Positions 20,317-29,209 of a DNA stretch of 64,000 nt are shown here, piece by piece. A program made the position numbers and the translations under genes. Source of the DNA: Candidatus Heimdallarchaeota archaeon. Its GTDB lineage: Archaea; Asgardarchaeota; Heimdallarchaeia; Heimdallarchaeales; Heimdallarchaeaceae. The stretch is from NCBI GenBank assembly GCA_030603365.1, contig JAUVXV010000014.1, forward strand, positions 1-64,000, in the 5' to 3' direction. Under the pieces are notes generated by a model. It saw only the letters and a list, made by a program, of their open reading frames with translations, did no database searches and was not told the origin of the DNA. Every line of letters starts with the position of its first letter. Within the stretch, counting starts at the first letter, position 1.

Positions 20317-21540
20317 ATGACACATCCTTCAAAAAGCATTGTAGGTTCTGACGGAAAAGAGCTAGAGGGAAAAGTTATTCTTCATTGTATAACAAGTTCC
20401 ATTTCTTGTTTTCTAGCTCCTCAAATTTCAAGAAGTTTAATGCGTCACGGTGCTAAGGTTATTCCTGTTCTTTCTCCTGAAGCTGCAAAATTCATTCATC
20501 CCATGATTTTTGAATGGGCAACTGGAGAGATACCTATCACAAAAATAGAGGGTAAAATAGAACATGTTATGTTTGCAGGATTATCAGAGAATAAAGTTGA
20601 TCTAATACTAATTGCTCCAATTACTGCTAACTCAATTTCGAAAATAGCTAATGGAATAATGGATACTGTTGTCACATTAATAGCTGGAACAGCTCTAGGA
20701 ACTGCAATTCCTATGCTAATGGTACCTACAATGCATGAAGTGATGATGTGCAATCCAGCTGTCAAAGAGAATATTAGTAAATTGGAAAATAATGGAGTGC
20801 AGATACTGTATCCTAGGGTTGAGGAAGAAAAAGCAAAAATTCCAGAAACTGAAGAGATTATTGATTTCTGTATAAGAATTTTAAGTAAACCTGATCTGAA
20901 AGACAAGAAAATCCTAGTTACAGCAGGACCTACACGAGCATATATAGATGGTATCAGATTTATTAGCAATCCGTCCTCAGGGAAGATGGGTTATGCAATT
21001 GCTCTAGAAGCTTGGAGGAGAGGAGGGGATGTGAAGCTTGTCTATGGAGCTTCAATGCTGAAACCAGCACCAGTTCTAAAAAATAGTGTGAAAACTACTA
21101 CTGCTGATGAAATGGTTTCAGAGGTAGTTAAATCAATCCAAGAAGAAAAATATGATTATGTGATTCTAGCTGCAGCGATGAATGATTTTGCTCCGGAGGA
21201 ATATAAGAACGAAAAACTATCCTCCGCAGAGAAAATCGATTTGTCACTAGTTCCAACAGAGAAACTTGCAGACCAAATCAAGACCCTTTCTCCAACTACA
21301 AAATTAATCCTGTTCAAAGCTGAGTATCAAAAAACATATGACGAATTAATAGATATTGCTGTTAGAAGGTTGCATAAAGCCAATGCTGATTATATTATTG
21401 CAAATGACATCTCTTCAACGGAATATGGTTTTGAGAGCGATATGAACAAAATTACTGTTATTGATTCCAAAGATAAAAGAGATAGCATGGAAGGAACAAA
21501 GAAAGATCTTGCCAAGCGAATATTTGATATCATTATATAA
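20317..21540 (+). CDS. coaBC: Bifunctional phosphopantothenoylcysteine decarboxylase/phosphopantothenate--cysteine ligase
   Basis: N-terminal flavoprotein domain (PMLMVPTMHEVMMCNPAV) and C-terminal KKILVTAGPTRAYIDGIRFISNPSSGKMGYAIA. Confidence 0.94.
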   Translation: MTHPSKSIVGSDGKELEGKVILHCITSSISCFLAPQISRSLMRHGAKVIPVLSPEAAKFIHPMIFEWATGEIPITKIEGKIEHVMFAGLSENKVDLILIAPITANSISKIANGIMDTVVTLIAGTALGTAIPMLMVPTMHEVMMCNPAVKENISKLENNGVQILYPRVEEEKAKIPETEEIIDFCIRILSKPDLKDKKILVTAGPTRAYIDGIRFISNPSSGKMGYAIALEAWRRGGDVKLVYGASMLKPAPVLKNSVKTTTADEMVSEVVKSIQEEKYDYVILAAAMNDFAPEEYKNEKLSSAEKIDLSLVPTEKLADQIKTLSPTTKLILFKAEYQKTYDELIDIAVRRLHKANADYIIANDISSTEYGFESDMNKITVIDSKDKRDSMEGTKKDLAKRIFDIII

Positions 21541-21605
21541 ACAGAGTAATGTGAAATTATTGCTTAAAAACTATAAAAATAAAAAAATATGAAAGTAAAG
21601 AGAGA

Positions 21606-22088
21606 TTACTCTGCTCTTTTAACATGATGATCAAAATTAAAATCGTTCTTATATCCCTTATACTTGTCAATAAGAGTACTAGCGTTATCCTCTTCTTCGA
21701 CTTGCTCTTCAATGAACCATTGTAATAGATGGTAAGAACTGTATTCTTTAAGTTCTTGTGCAAGATCATATAATTCTATGATTTTGTCTGTGATATACTT
21801 CTCATGCTCTAGAGTTGTTTCAACAATTTCCATGATATTGTTCCAATCTTGTTTTTGTTCAGCTAAAGCTTGATAATGAACGGTTCCACCTCTTTCAAGT
21901 ATGTGAGCTTTAAACTTCATTGCATGACTGAATTCTTCTTGGGCTTGTTTGTTAAACCACAAAGCTAGATTGTCGAGACTTCTCTCCTCAAACCAAGCAG
22001 CCATTCCTAAATAAATATAACCCGATTCTAATTCTTTTCTAATTTGATTATTGAATGCTTCATTCAATTTTTCACTGATATTTGTCAT
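21606..22088 (-). CDS. Non-heme ferritin
   Basis: LNEAFNNQIRKELESGYIYLGMAAWFEERSLDNLALWFNKQAQEEFSHAMKF...WFIEEQVEEE. Confidence 0.93.
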   Translation of the reverse strand: MTNISEKLNEAFNNQIRKELESGYIYLGMAAWFEERSLDNLALWFNKQAQEEFSHAMKFKAHILERGGTVHYQALAEQKQDWNNIMEIVETTLEHEKYITDKIIELYDLAQELKEYSSYHLLQWFIEEQVEEEDNASTLIDKYKGYKNDFNFDHHVKRAE

Positions 22089-22098
22089 TTTATAATCA

Positions 22099-22129
22099 CT
22101 TGAAATTATTATTTAAATAGATAATCAAG
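22099..22129. promoter_or_regulatory. Imperfect dyad (CTTGA...TCAAG) around the likely ferritin TATA box
   Basis: cttgaaattattatttaaatagataatcaag, upstream of the minus-strand start at 22088. Confidence 0.25.
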
Positions 22130-22223
22130 CAATTCTTTTTAAGTTTAATCGTTTGTGCATTTTTTACACACACTATTTTTGCTTAATGAAAATCTTTTTA
22201 CAGTAAATCTTCGGAAGTAACTT

Positions 22224-22445
22224 ATGGTAGTTGTAAAAGAGACCAAAATCAAATGTCCTAATTGTGGAAATGAGGAAACAGTAGAAATGCCAGATTATGT
22301 ATGCGTTAGGATATACAAATGCCCACAATGTGATGAGGTTTTCAAACCAAAAGAAGGAGATTGTTGTGTATACTGCAGCTATGCAGAGGATGATTGTCCA
22401 GCAAAACAATTGAATAAGGATCGTGGCGATCAACTTAAGTTATAA
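22224..22445 (+). CDS. GDCCVxC-domain zinc-ribbon protein (Cys-containing form)
   Basis: IKCPNCGNEETVEMPDYVCVRIYKCPQCDEVFKPKEGDCCVYCSYAEDDCPAKQ. Confidence 0.85.
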   Translation: MVVVKETKIKCPNCGNEETVEMPDYVCVRIYKCPQCDEVFKPKEGDCCVYCSYAEDDCPAKQLNKDRGDQLKL

Positions 22446-22890
22446 TCGTGGCTGAAAAATCAAATTTGAATTCTTCAGGCAGATATTCTTTGAGATTTCG
22501 AAGATTTTCAAACATTTGATGAAAATGTTTTAGATCAGGAAGATCTAGAGCTTCTTCTAGGGAAATCCACTTGTATTCTGAATGTTCCCAAGTTAGTTTT
22601 ACTTCACCTTCTAGATATTTGCAATAATAAGCAATGAAAACCATAGGAAATTCTTTTCCACCTCTGTAAAAGAAACCAGTGTCAAGAGGAAGAATTACTT
22701 CAACCTTCAAACCTGTTTCTTCATTAACTTCTCTTAATATTCCATCAATGGGAGATTCATCTTTTTCCAATCTACCAGTTACAGTTTCCCATGCTTCGGG
22801 TTCAAAATCTCTCTCTTTTGTTCTTTTTAAAACTAGAAACTTACCTTTTTTTTCGATAACAGCAGCCATACCTACATAGACTTGTTTCAT
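22435..22890 (-). CDS. NUDIX hydrolase
   Basis: Nudix box-like GRLEKDESPIDGILREVNEETGLKVEV. Confidence 0.92.
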   Translation of the reverse strand: MKQVYVGMAAVIEKKGKFLVLKRTKERDFEPEAWETVTGRLEKDESPIDGILREVNEETGLKVEVILPLDTGFFYRGGKEFPMVFIAYYCKYLEGEVKLTWEHSEYKWISLEEALDLPDLKHFHQMFENLRNLKEYLPEEFKFDFSATIIT

Positions 22891-22941
22891 AGTCTAAAGA
22901 AATACAACTTTTATTTTAAATTAACCCCAAAGACAATATGA

Positions 22942-22964
22942 AAGAGTTATAAATATAAACTCTT
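22942..22964. promoter_or_regulatory. TATA box enclosed by a perfect inverted repeat AAGAGTT-ataaatata-AACTCTT
   Basis: Directly upstream of the methyltransferase start. Confidence 0.5.
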
Positions 22965-22971
22965 CAAGTGA

Positions 22972-23847
22972 ATGCATCACATGAGTGGAATCGATAAAGA
23001 TTTTGTCATTAAAGATAAACAAACCATTAAGGAGTATTCTTTAAACCAAATAAAGAACAAGGTTCTGTATGGTGATGCTTTAGAGATATTGAAAAAAATA
23101 CCTGCCAACTCAGCTGATTTGGTATTTTTGGATCCACCTTACTTTTTACAGCTTCCAAAAAAACAGCTCAAACGCTGGAATGTAAAAACAGATGTTGAAG
23201 GTGTAGATGATTATTGGGATAAATTTGAATCTTTTGAAGAATATGATGATTTCATAAAAACAATTCTAGAACAGGTAAAACGCATTATGAAAGAAAATGC
23301 AACCGTTTGGATTATCTCAACATATCACAGTATTTTTCGTATTGGAAAGATTATGCAAGATATTGGTTACTGGTTGTTATCGAACGTAATTTGGTTAAAA
23401 TCGAATCCAATGCCTAATTGGTTAGGAGTCAGATTTACTAATGCTACTGAAACCTTAATCTGGGCAGTTAAAAATAAAGATTCTAAAAAGTATACATTCA
23501 AAAAAGACCTAGCAAAAGAATATGGTATCGGAAAGGTAGGAGCTAATGTATGGATTATTCCTCTTTGTACTGGAAAAGAGCGCCTAAAAGATGAGGAAGG
23601 TAAGAAGATACATTCAACTCAAAAACCATTAGAGCTTCTTAAGAGAATAATAGAAATCACAACTAATGAAGGAGATATAGTTTTTGACCCAATGGCTGGA
23701 TTGGGAACAACTGGTTATGCAGCAACAGCTTTGAACAGAGATTTCATCATGATTGAAAAGGAGAAAAAATACATTGGTGAAATAAGAAAAAGATTTAGTC
23801 AAAAACCAGTTTTACAAGAAAAGAAGATAAAGAAAGAAATTGAATGA
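22972..23847 (+). CDS. DNA adenine methyltransferase, CcrM-like beta class
   Basis: ADLVFLDPPYFLQLPKKQLKRWNVKTDVEGVDDYWDKFESFEEYDDF; FDPMAGLGTTGYAA (SAM-binding motif); STQKPLELL. Confidence 0.9.
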   Translation: MHHMSGIDKDFVIKDKQTIKEYSLNQIKNKVLYGDALEILKKIPANSADLVFLDPPYFLQLPKKQLKRWNVKTDVEGVDDYWDKFESFEEYDDFIKTILEQVKRIMKENATVWIISTYHSIFRIGKIMQDIGYWLLSNVIWLKSNPMPNWLGVRFTNATETLIWAVKNKDSKKYTFKKDLAKEYGIGKVGANVWIIPLCTGKERLKDEEGKKIHSTQKPLELLKRIIEITTNEGDIVFDPMAGLGTTGYAATALNRDFIMIEKEKKYIGEIRKRFSQKPVLQEKKIKKEIE

Positions 23848-23852
23848 TTCAA

Positions 23853-25862
23853 TCAAGATTTAAACTTATTAAACCACCCAACAATCTTTTCAAGTCTATC
23901 CTTCACGTGTTTGGGTTTACCAGACCTACTTAATTCATGACCTTCTTCAGGATATCTTATTAATTCAGCTTCTATTCCTAGTTTTACTAGGGAAGCAAAA
24001 TACTCTTCACCTTGTGAAATTGGAACTCTGAAATCGCATTCAGAATGAATCACTCTTGTTGGGCATTTGACTTTATTAACATAAGAAATAGGTGATAATT
24101 TCCACATTTGATCCAAATCTTCCCATGGGAAAGCACCAATTTCATCCTTTGTAAATTGAGTGATATCTGTTGTACTCCAGAAACTTACCAAGTTGTATAC
24201 ACCACGTTGAGGAACTGCTGCTTTAAAACGATCATCATTCCCAATAATCCAAGCAGTCATGTAACCACCATATGAACCACCAGTAATAAAGAGATTATCC
24301 TTGTCAATGTAGCCTTTGTCAATTACTTGATCAACACCTTTCAAAATATCTTGTTCAGGTTCAGTACCCCAGTTTTGAACAACATATCTGAAATCATATC
24401 CTCTACCGCTCGAACCTTGAGGATTACAATAGAATATGACATAATCATGTGACGCAAGATGTTGATATTCAAACCACATAGAACGTTCAAAAGGACTCCA
24501 TGTTGTATGCGGTCCACCATGAATTTCAAGAACTAGAGGGTATTTCTTGTTCTCATCAAATCCAGGTGGTTTAACAATCCAACCTTGTATTTCTTTATCA
24601 TTGAATCCTTTGTATCTAATTTCTTCTGTTTCTGCTAAAATTCTCTCCTTGAGAAGATTTTCATTCGATTTCCATAGAGTCTTAAGTTCTTTGTAAATAA
24701 AATCATATACTTGTAAAACACCTATATCATCCTGTGTAGATACATTCATCGAAATAATTCCTTGGGTGCTATCTACATCAAAGGAGTTGATAAGTGAATC
24801 ACCCATATAGATCTTTTCGAGTGTTTCTCTTTCAATATTATATCTATAAACTGCATTTCTATCCCATTCATCTGATATAAAATAGAGGTAAGTGGATTCT
24901 GCATCAAATATTGGTGAAAATGCATGATTATCTATGGTTTCAGTAACCCATTTCTCTAACTTTGTAGAGGTGTTGTATAAAGTCAAATGACTGTTCTCTG
25001 TAGTAGGAACTTCTAGGTTTTGAATAGTACTGTATACAAGCCAAGTTCCATCTGGAGAGAGTTTAATATCAGGACCAAATCCATAAGCAACTTTGAGAAG
25101 CTTTTCTTCTTTGTTTTCTAAATTGATTTCAAGAATTTCATATTCATACAAATCATTTATTGGTCCTTTTTCCTTATACTTCTCTGCATAAATCATTGCA
25201 TTATTTATACCCATAGTAGGTGTTGAATAATTGAGAGAACCACTTGTAATTCTTGTTATTTCCTTAGATTCTAAATCTAGAAGATAAATTTGACTGGTTC
25301 TGTCATCAAGAAAAGATGTTCCTTTTCTATAAACAATTTTTGAGATTACTCTAGGATCAATTTTTTCTTGTTCCTTTTCTTGTTTTTCGAGTTTCTTAAT
25401 CTTAATATCTAATTCTGTAGGCTTATCATTCTTGTTATTTTTCTTTTTATCTTCTTCTTCTTGTTCTTCAGTATTAACTCGGTGTGTGAATACTATTTTG
25501 GTTCCATCCAATGACCAGTTGAAATTACCAACACCGTCAGTTACATCAGTAAATCTGAGAGCTTCTCCACCGTCAACAGGCATTATGAAAATCTGAGGTT
25601 TTGCCTTTTCATCGCCTCTAGAAGAAAGAAATGCAATCCTATCTTTCTGTGGTGATAGCTTCATATTCTTATCTTGTGATAAACCAATTGTAAATTGGAG
25701 AGGTTCATTATCTACAATTTTGTAAATTGCTGAATTGTATTTATTCTCCTTTTGATTCATTTTTTGCTCTTCAAATAGAATAGTTCTATCTGGTAGAATC
25801 TTAGTATTATTTATTTGCTTAAGTAAAAACAAATCATCAATTTGAAATTTCTTTTTTTCCAT
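23853..25862 (-). CDS. S9 family (prolyl oligopeptidase/acylaminoacyl-like) peptidase
   Basis: Beta-propeller N-terminus; FITGGSYGGYMTAWIIG (GxSxGG), HSECDFRVP, EGHELSRSGKP. Confidence 0.93.
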   Translation of the reverse strand: MEKKKFQIDDLFLLKQINNTKILPDRTILFEEQKMNQKENKYNSAIYKIVDNEPLQFTIGLSQDKNMKLSPQKDRIAFLSSRGDEKAKPQIFIMPVDGGEALRFTDVTDGVGNFNWSLDGTKIVFTHRVNTEEQEEEDKKKNNKNDKPTELDIKIKKLEKQEKEQEKIDPRVISKIVYRKGTSFLDDRTSQIYLLDLESKEITRITSGSLNYSTPTMGINNAMIYAEKYKEKGPINDLYEYEILEINLENKEEKLLKVAYGFGPDIKLSPDGTWLVYSTIQNLEVPTTENSHLTLYNTSTKLEKWVTETIDNHAFSPIFDAESTYLYFISDEWDRNAVYRYNIERETLEKIYMGDSLINSFDVDSTQGIISMNVSTQDDIGVLQVYDFIYKELKTLWKSNENLLKERILAETEEIRYKGFNDKEIQGWIVKPPGFDENKKYPLVLEIHGGPHTTWSPFERSMWFEYQHLASHDYVIFYCNPQGSSGRGYDFRYVVQNWGTEPEQDILKGVDQVIDKGYIDKDNLFITGGSYGGYMTAWIIGNDDRFKAAVPQRGVYNLVSFWSTTDITQFTKDEIGAFPWEDLDQMWKLSPISYVNKVKCPTRVIHSECDFRVPISQGEEYFASLVKLGIEAELIRYPEEGHELSRSGKPKHVKDRLEKIVGWFNKFKS

Positions 25863-25968
25863 TTAGAAGTCACTTCATGATTTTGTAAGAACCAAATTTA
25901 CAATTTAATAATCTTTTCATGAAACTAAGACTGGAATACACGAAAAGTGCTTTAACTTGACAGTGGAA

Positions 25969-25980
25969 GTTTTATATACT
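25969..25980 (+). promoter_or_regulatory. Archaeal TATA-box promoter of the MMPL gene
   Basis: gttttatatact about 35 bp before the ATG at 26011. Confidence 0.5.
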
Positions 25981-26010
25981 AAAAATAGATTATAGATGGC
26001 TTGAAAACAA

Positions 26011-28386
26011 ATGGTTTTCATTGAGAAATTTCACAAATTCTTAGAAAAATACAAAATTGCTATTATAGTGTTTTGGATTGTGATTCTTGGAGTTGGAGTG
26101 TGGTTAGGACCACGATTTCTAGATGAAACTTCTTCAAATTTTGAAGCACCGGAGGATTCGCCAAGTGCTATTGCTGATAGTATTCTAGCTGAAGAGTTCC
26201 CAAAATATATGAATCAAACAAGTGCAGTTATAATCCTAAGAATGAAGAATGAAAATGAGAGTATTATTAATTCGCAAACTGAAGGTTTTTGTTCTGATAT
26301 AGTTGATGACATATACGATTCAGAGTTTGATGAGTATATTGTTTCAATATTAAATTATTATATTTTAGTAGATGCAAATCTTAGTTCTTATGCATCGGCT
26401 TTGGTTTCAACAGAAGAAAGATCAATGATTGTTAATATCGAATTTGAATATGAGGAAGAAGGAAATACCTTAGGTTCCTTTATTGAATTTCTAAGAAAGG
26501 AAATTGAAGAATTGCACACCTCCGAAGAATTTGTTGTTTATTTAACAGGTTTTTATGTCATGTATATTGACATGCAAGAAGCTACAGCTGAAGATCTAAC
26601 CAAAATGGACATGATAGTATTACCAATTGCTTTAGTAGTCCTTGCCTTCGTACTTAGAAGTTTGAAATTGATGATAATACCTATTGCTTCTATGGGGATT
26701 AGCATTTTAACTTCTTTTCTAATTATGTATCCTCTCGCTTTAGTTTGGGATATCTTCTCTTTCGTTCCGAGTATAATGATGTCACTTGTAATCGCTCTTT
26801 CTATCGACTATTCGCTATTCTTGCTTACTAGATATAGAGAAGAAATTATGAAAAATAAATCAGTTTCAGAATCTGTCTTACTTATGAGTAAGAATGCTGG
26901 ACATACAATAACTGTATCTGGGATCATTCTGATTGTCTGTTACTCAGGGTTAATTTTCTTCCCATTAGAACTACTTTCAACTATTGGTCTTGGAGCAGCA
27001 ATAACTATTACGATAACACTTGCGGTAAATCTTACATTTACTCCTGCTATACTAATGACTTTTAGTAAGTTCTTCAAGAAATTTAGTTTGTATAAGAAAT
27101 TAACAAAGAAAAAACAAGGAGATACATCAGACATAAAAAAAATAGAAATTGAAAGTCAATTGAAAAGTATCTGGTACAAAATAGGTAAATTTTCTACAAA
27201 GTATGCTCCATTTCTAATAGTTGGAATTGTAATTATCGCAATACCTGTTTCAATACAAGTTTTTAAATTTCAACGTTCAATTGATTTCCTACAAATTCTA
27301 CCGAGGGGTTCGGATTCGGATTTAGCTTATACAGCATTCAAAGAGGATTTCAGTCCAGGGCAGATGCTACCATTTCATCTCATAATTAAAACGAATCAGA
27401 CTAACGGAATTCAAAATACAGAATTCTTTAGTAATTCAATAGCAATCTTAGAAAAACTAGCAACGGAAACAGCTGTGGATGCAGAAAGTTTCACGTCAAT
27501 TGTTAGTTTGGCTGGAATCTATATACCATTTGTTTATGCTCGAAAATTCTTAAACAATACATATCCTGAATATTATACTTCAGAAGGAGCAATGTATAGA
27601 GAGATTTTCAATCTTAATACTAACAGTGATAATTCAACAACATCTATTAACATAAATACACCATTCGACCCATGGGGAGACGATGCAGAAGGATGGGTAA
27701 AGGAGACAAGAACTATTCTAGAAGAAGTAAATGAAGAATATGGCTATGAGCTTTATCTTGCAGCTGGTTCAGCGTTTATGATAGATGCAATAGATGCAGT
27801 TTATGAGTTATTCCCAATTATGATTGTCGTAACAATAGCGGTAGTTTATATTGTTATAGCACTAATGTTTCGTTCAGTATTTATACCCCTCAGACTGATA
27901 ATTACGATAGGATTAACACTGTCTTGGATCTATGGATTAAGTATTCTAGTTTTTGAAACAACGGCATTTCATGGAATGTTTCCTGCATTACAAAGAGTGA
28001 CATCGATCTATTGGCTTGTTCCGATAATGGCATTCACAATACTAATTGGTTTAGGATTAGATTATGATATCTTCCTGCTCTCTAGAATTTCTGAATACAG
28101 AGATAAAGGTTTTACGGAAAAAGCATCTATACACAAAGGGCTTTACAAAACGGGTAATGTAATCTCTTTTGCAGGTATTATTATGGCAATAGCTTTTAGT
28201 GGATTACTGCTTTCCAAAGAAATGGTACTGAATCAATTCGGTTTTATGCTTTGTATAGCTGTACTAATTGATACTTTCATTATTCGAACTATTCTTGTTC
28301 CAGCCATTATGGCTCTGGCTGAGAAATGGAATTGGTGGCCGAAGAAGGTTCCTGAACCTACAAAAACGGAAATGGATTTTGAATGA
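26011..28386 (+). CDS. MMPL/RND-family transporter
   Basis: Two TM repeats with SIDYSLFLLTRYREE and GLDYDIFLLSRISEYRDKG. Confidence 0.92.
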   Translation: MVFIEKFHKFLEKYKIAIIVFWIVILGVGVWLGPRFLDETSSNFEAPEDSPSAIADSILAEEFPKYMNQTSAVIILRMKNENESIINSQTEGFCSDIVDDIYDSEFDEYIVSILNYYILVDANLSSYASALVSTEERSMIVNIEFEYEEEGNTLGSFIEFLRKEIEELHTSEEFVVYLTGFYVMYIDMQEATAEDLTKMDMIVLPIALVVLAFVLRSLKLMIIPIASMGISILTSFLIMYPLALVWDIFSFVPSIMMSLVIALSIDYSLFLLTRYREEIMKNKSVSESVLLMSKNAGHTITVSGIILIVCYSGLIFFPLELLSTIGLGAAITITITLAVNLTFTPAILMTFSKFFKKFSLYKKLTKKKQGDTSDIKKIEIESQLKSIWYKIGKFSTKYAPFLIVGIVIIAIPVSIQVFKFQRSIDFLQILPRGSDSDLAYTAFKEDFSPGQMLPFHLIIKTNQTNGIQNTEFFSNSIAILEKLATETAVDAESFTSIVSLAGIYIPFVYARKFLNNTYPEYYTSEGAMYREIFNLNTNSDNSTTSININTPFDPWGDDAEGWVKETRTILEEVNEEYGYELYLAAGSAFMIDAIDAVYELFPIMIVVTIAVVYIVIALMFRSVFIPLRLIITIGLTLSWIYGLSILVFETTAFHGMFPALQRVTSIYWLVPIMAFTILIGLGLDYDIFLLSRISEYRDKGFTEKASIHKGLYKTGNVISFAGIIMAIAFSGLLLSKEMVLNQFGFMLCIAVLIDTFIIRTILVPAIMALAEKWNWWPKKVPEPTKTEMDFE

Positions 28387-28435
28387 ATACAATAATAATC
28401 TCCGAAACAGATTTAAACCATGGTTGATAGTACAT

Positions 28436-29209
28436 ATGATTAATGTGCTAAACAAAAGAAAACTGATATTTGTTGTGTTTTTTTGTTTCTTAATCACTTT
28501 ACCTTATATAAACTCTAATGGAGAAATTACTGGAACAAAAATTTATTCAGATATCGTCACTATTGGAAATTCCTTTGTATGGTATGTTGATAGATATGAT
28601 GTTCATTCAACAACTCGACCCGAAGCTGAACTTGTACTAGAAAAAGGCGATAAGATAAACGTAACAATTATTAACGAACCAAATCTGAATATATCTACCA
28701 AATATGATTTTTGGTTTGGAATAAATAGTTCATATGTAAACTACACGCTCAATGATGGATATCTAGCAAAAAGTGATTTTCATCTCATACCAAAACCGTT
28801 TTTCTACGGATGGATTTACCCAATAAACATAGTTAATGAAACAAGTACTTATGACTATTTTGAATTATATCACGATTTATATGAAAAAAGTGGAGTAATT
28901 CTAACGAAAAACAAACTTACTGAAGATTATTATGAACTTGAAGGAACGATAGATTCGAGTTTCAACAAGGGCTATATCTATAGGAAGTATGATAGAAAAA
29001 CTGGAATTTTACTAAAGTACCAAGAGGATATAGACTTCTTTAATGGATCAGAAATTTTTCTATCTGGAGATATAATTTTTACTTATGAAGAAGAAAGGGC
29101 AAATACAATTTCATATCCAGTCAATACTGTATTATTTAGTGTTTTAGTGTTGTATATATGTATTATAAAAGATAAAAAAAGAAAAGGAAATAGAAAATAT
29201 CAGAAATAA
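28436..29209 (+). CDS. Secreted/membrane protein, unknown function
   Basis: ATG at 28436 in the ORF frame; N-terminal hydrophobic segment KLIFVVFFCFLITLPYI, C-terminal TM VLFSVLVLYICIIKDKKRK. Confidence 0.6.
   Translation: MINVLNKRKLIFVVFFCFLITLPYINSNGEITGTKIYSDIVTIGNSFVWYVDRYDVHSTTRPEAELVLEKGDKINVTIINEPNLNISTKYDFWFGINSSYVNYTLNDGYLAKSDFHLIPKPFFYGWIYPINIVNETSTYDYFELYHDLYEKSGVILTKNKLTEDYYELEGTIDSSFNKGYIYRKYDRKTGILLKYQEDIDFFNGSEIFLSGDIIFTYEEERANTISYPVNTVLFSVLVLYICIIKDKKRKGNRKYQK

Noticed and set aside
20496-20969. 157-aa minus-strand ORF
   Set aside because: Fully antisense to coaBC, no plausible family; shadow ORF.
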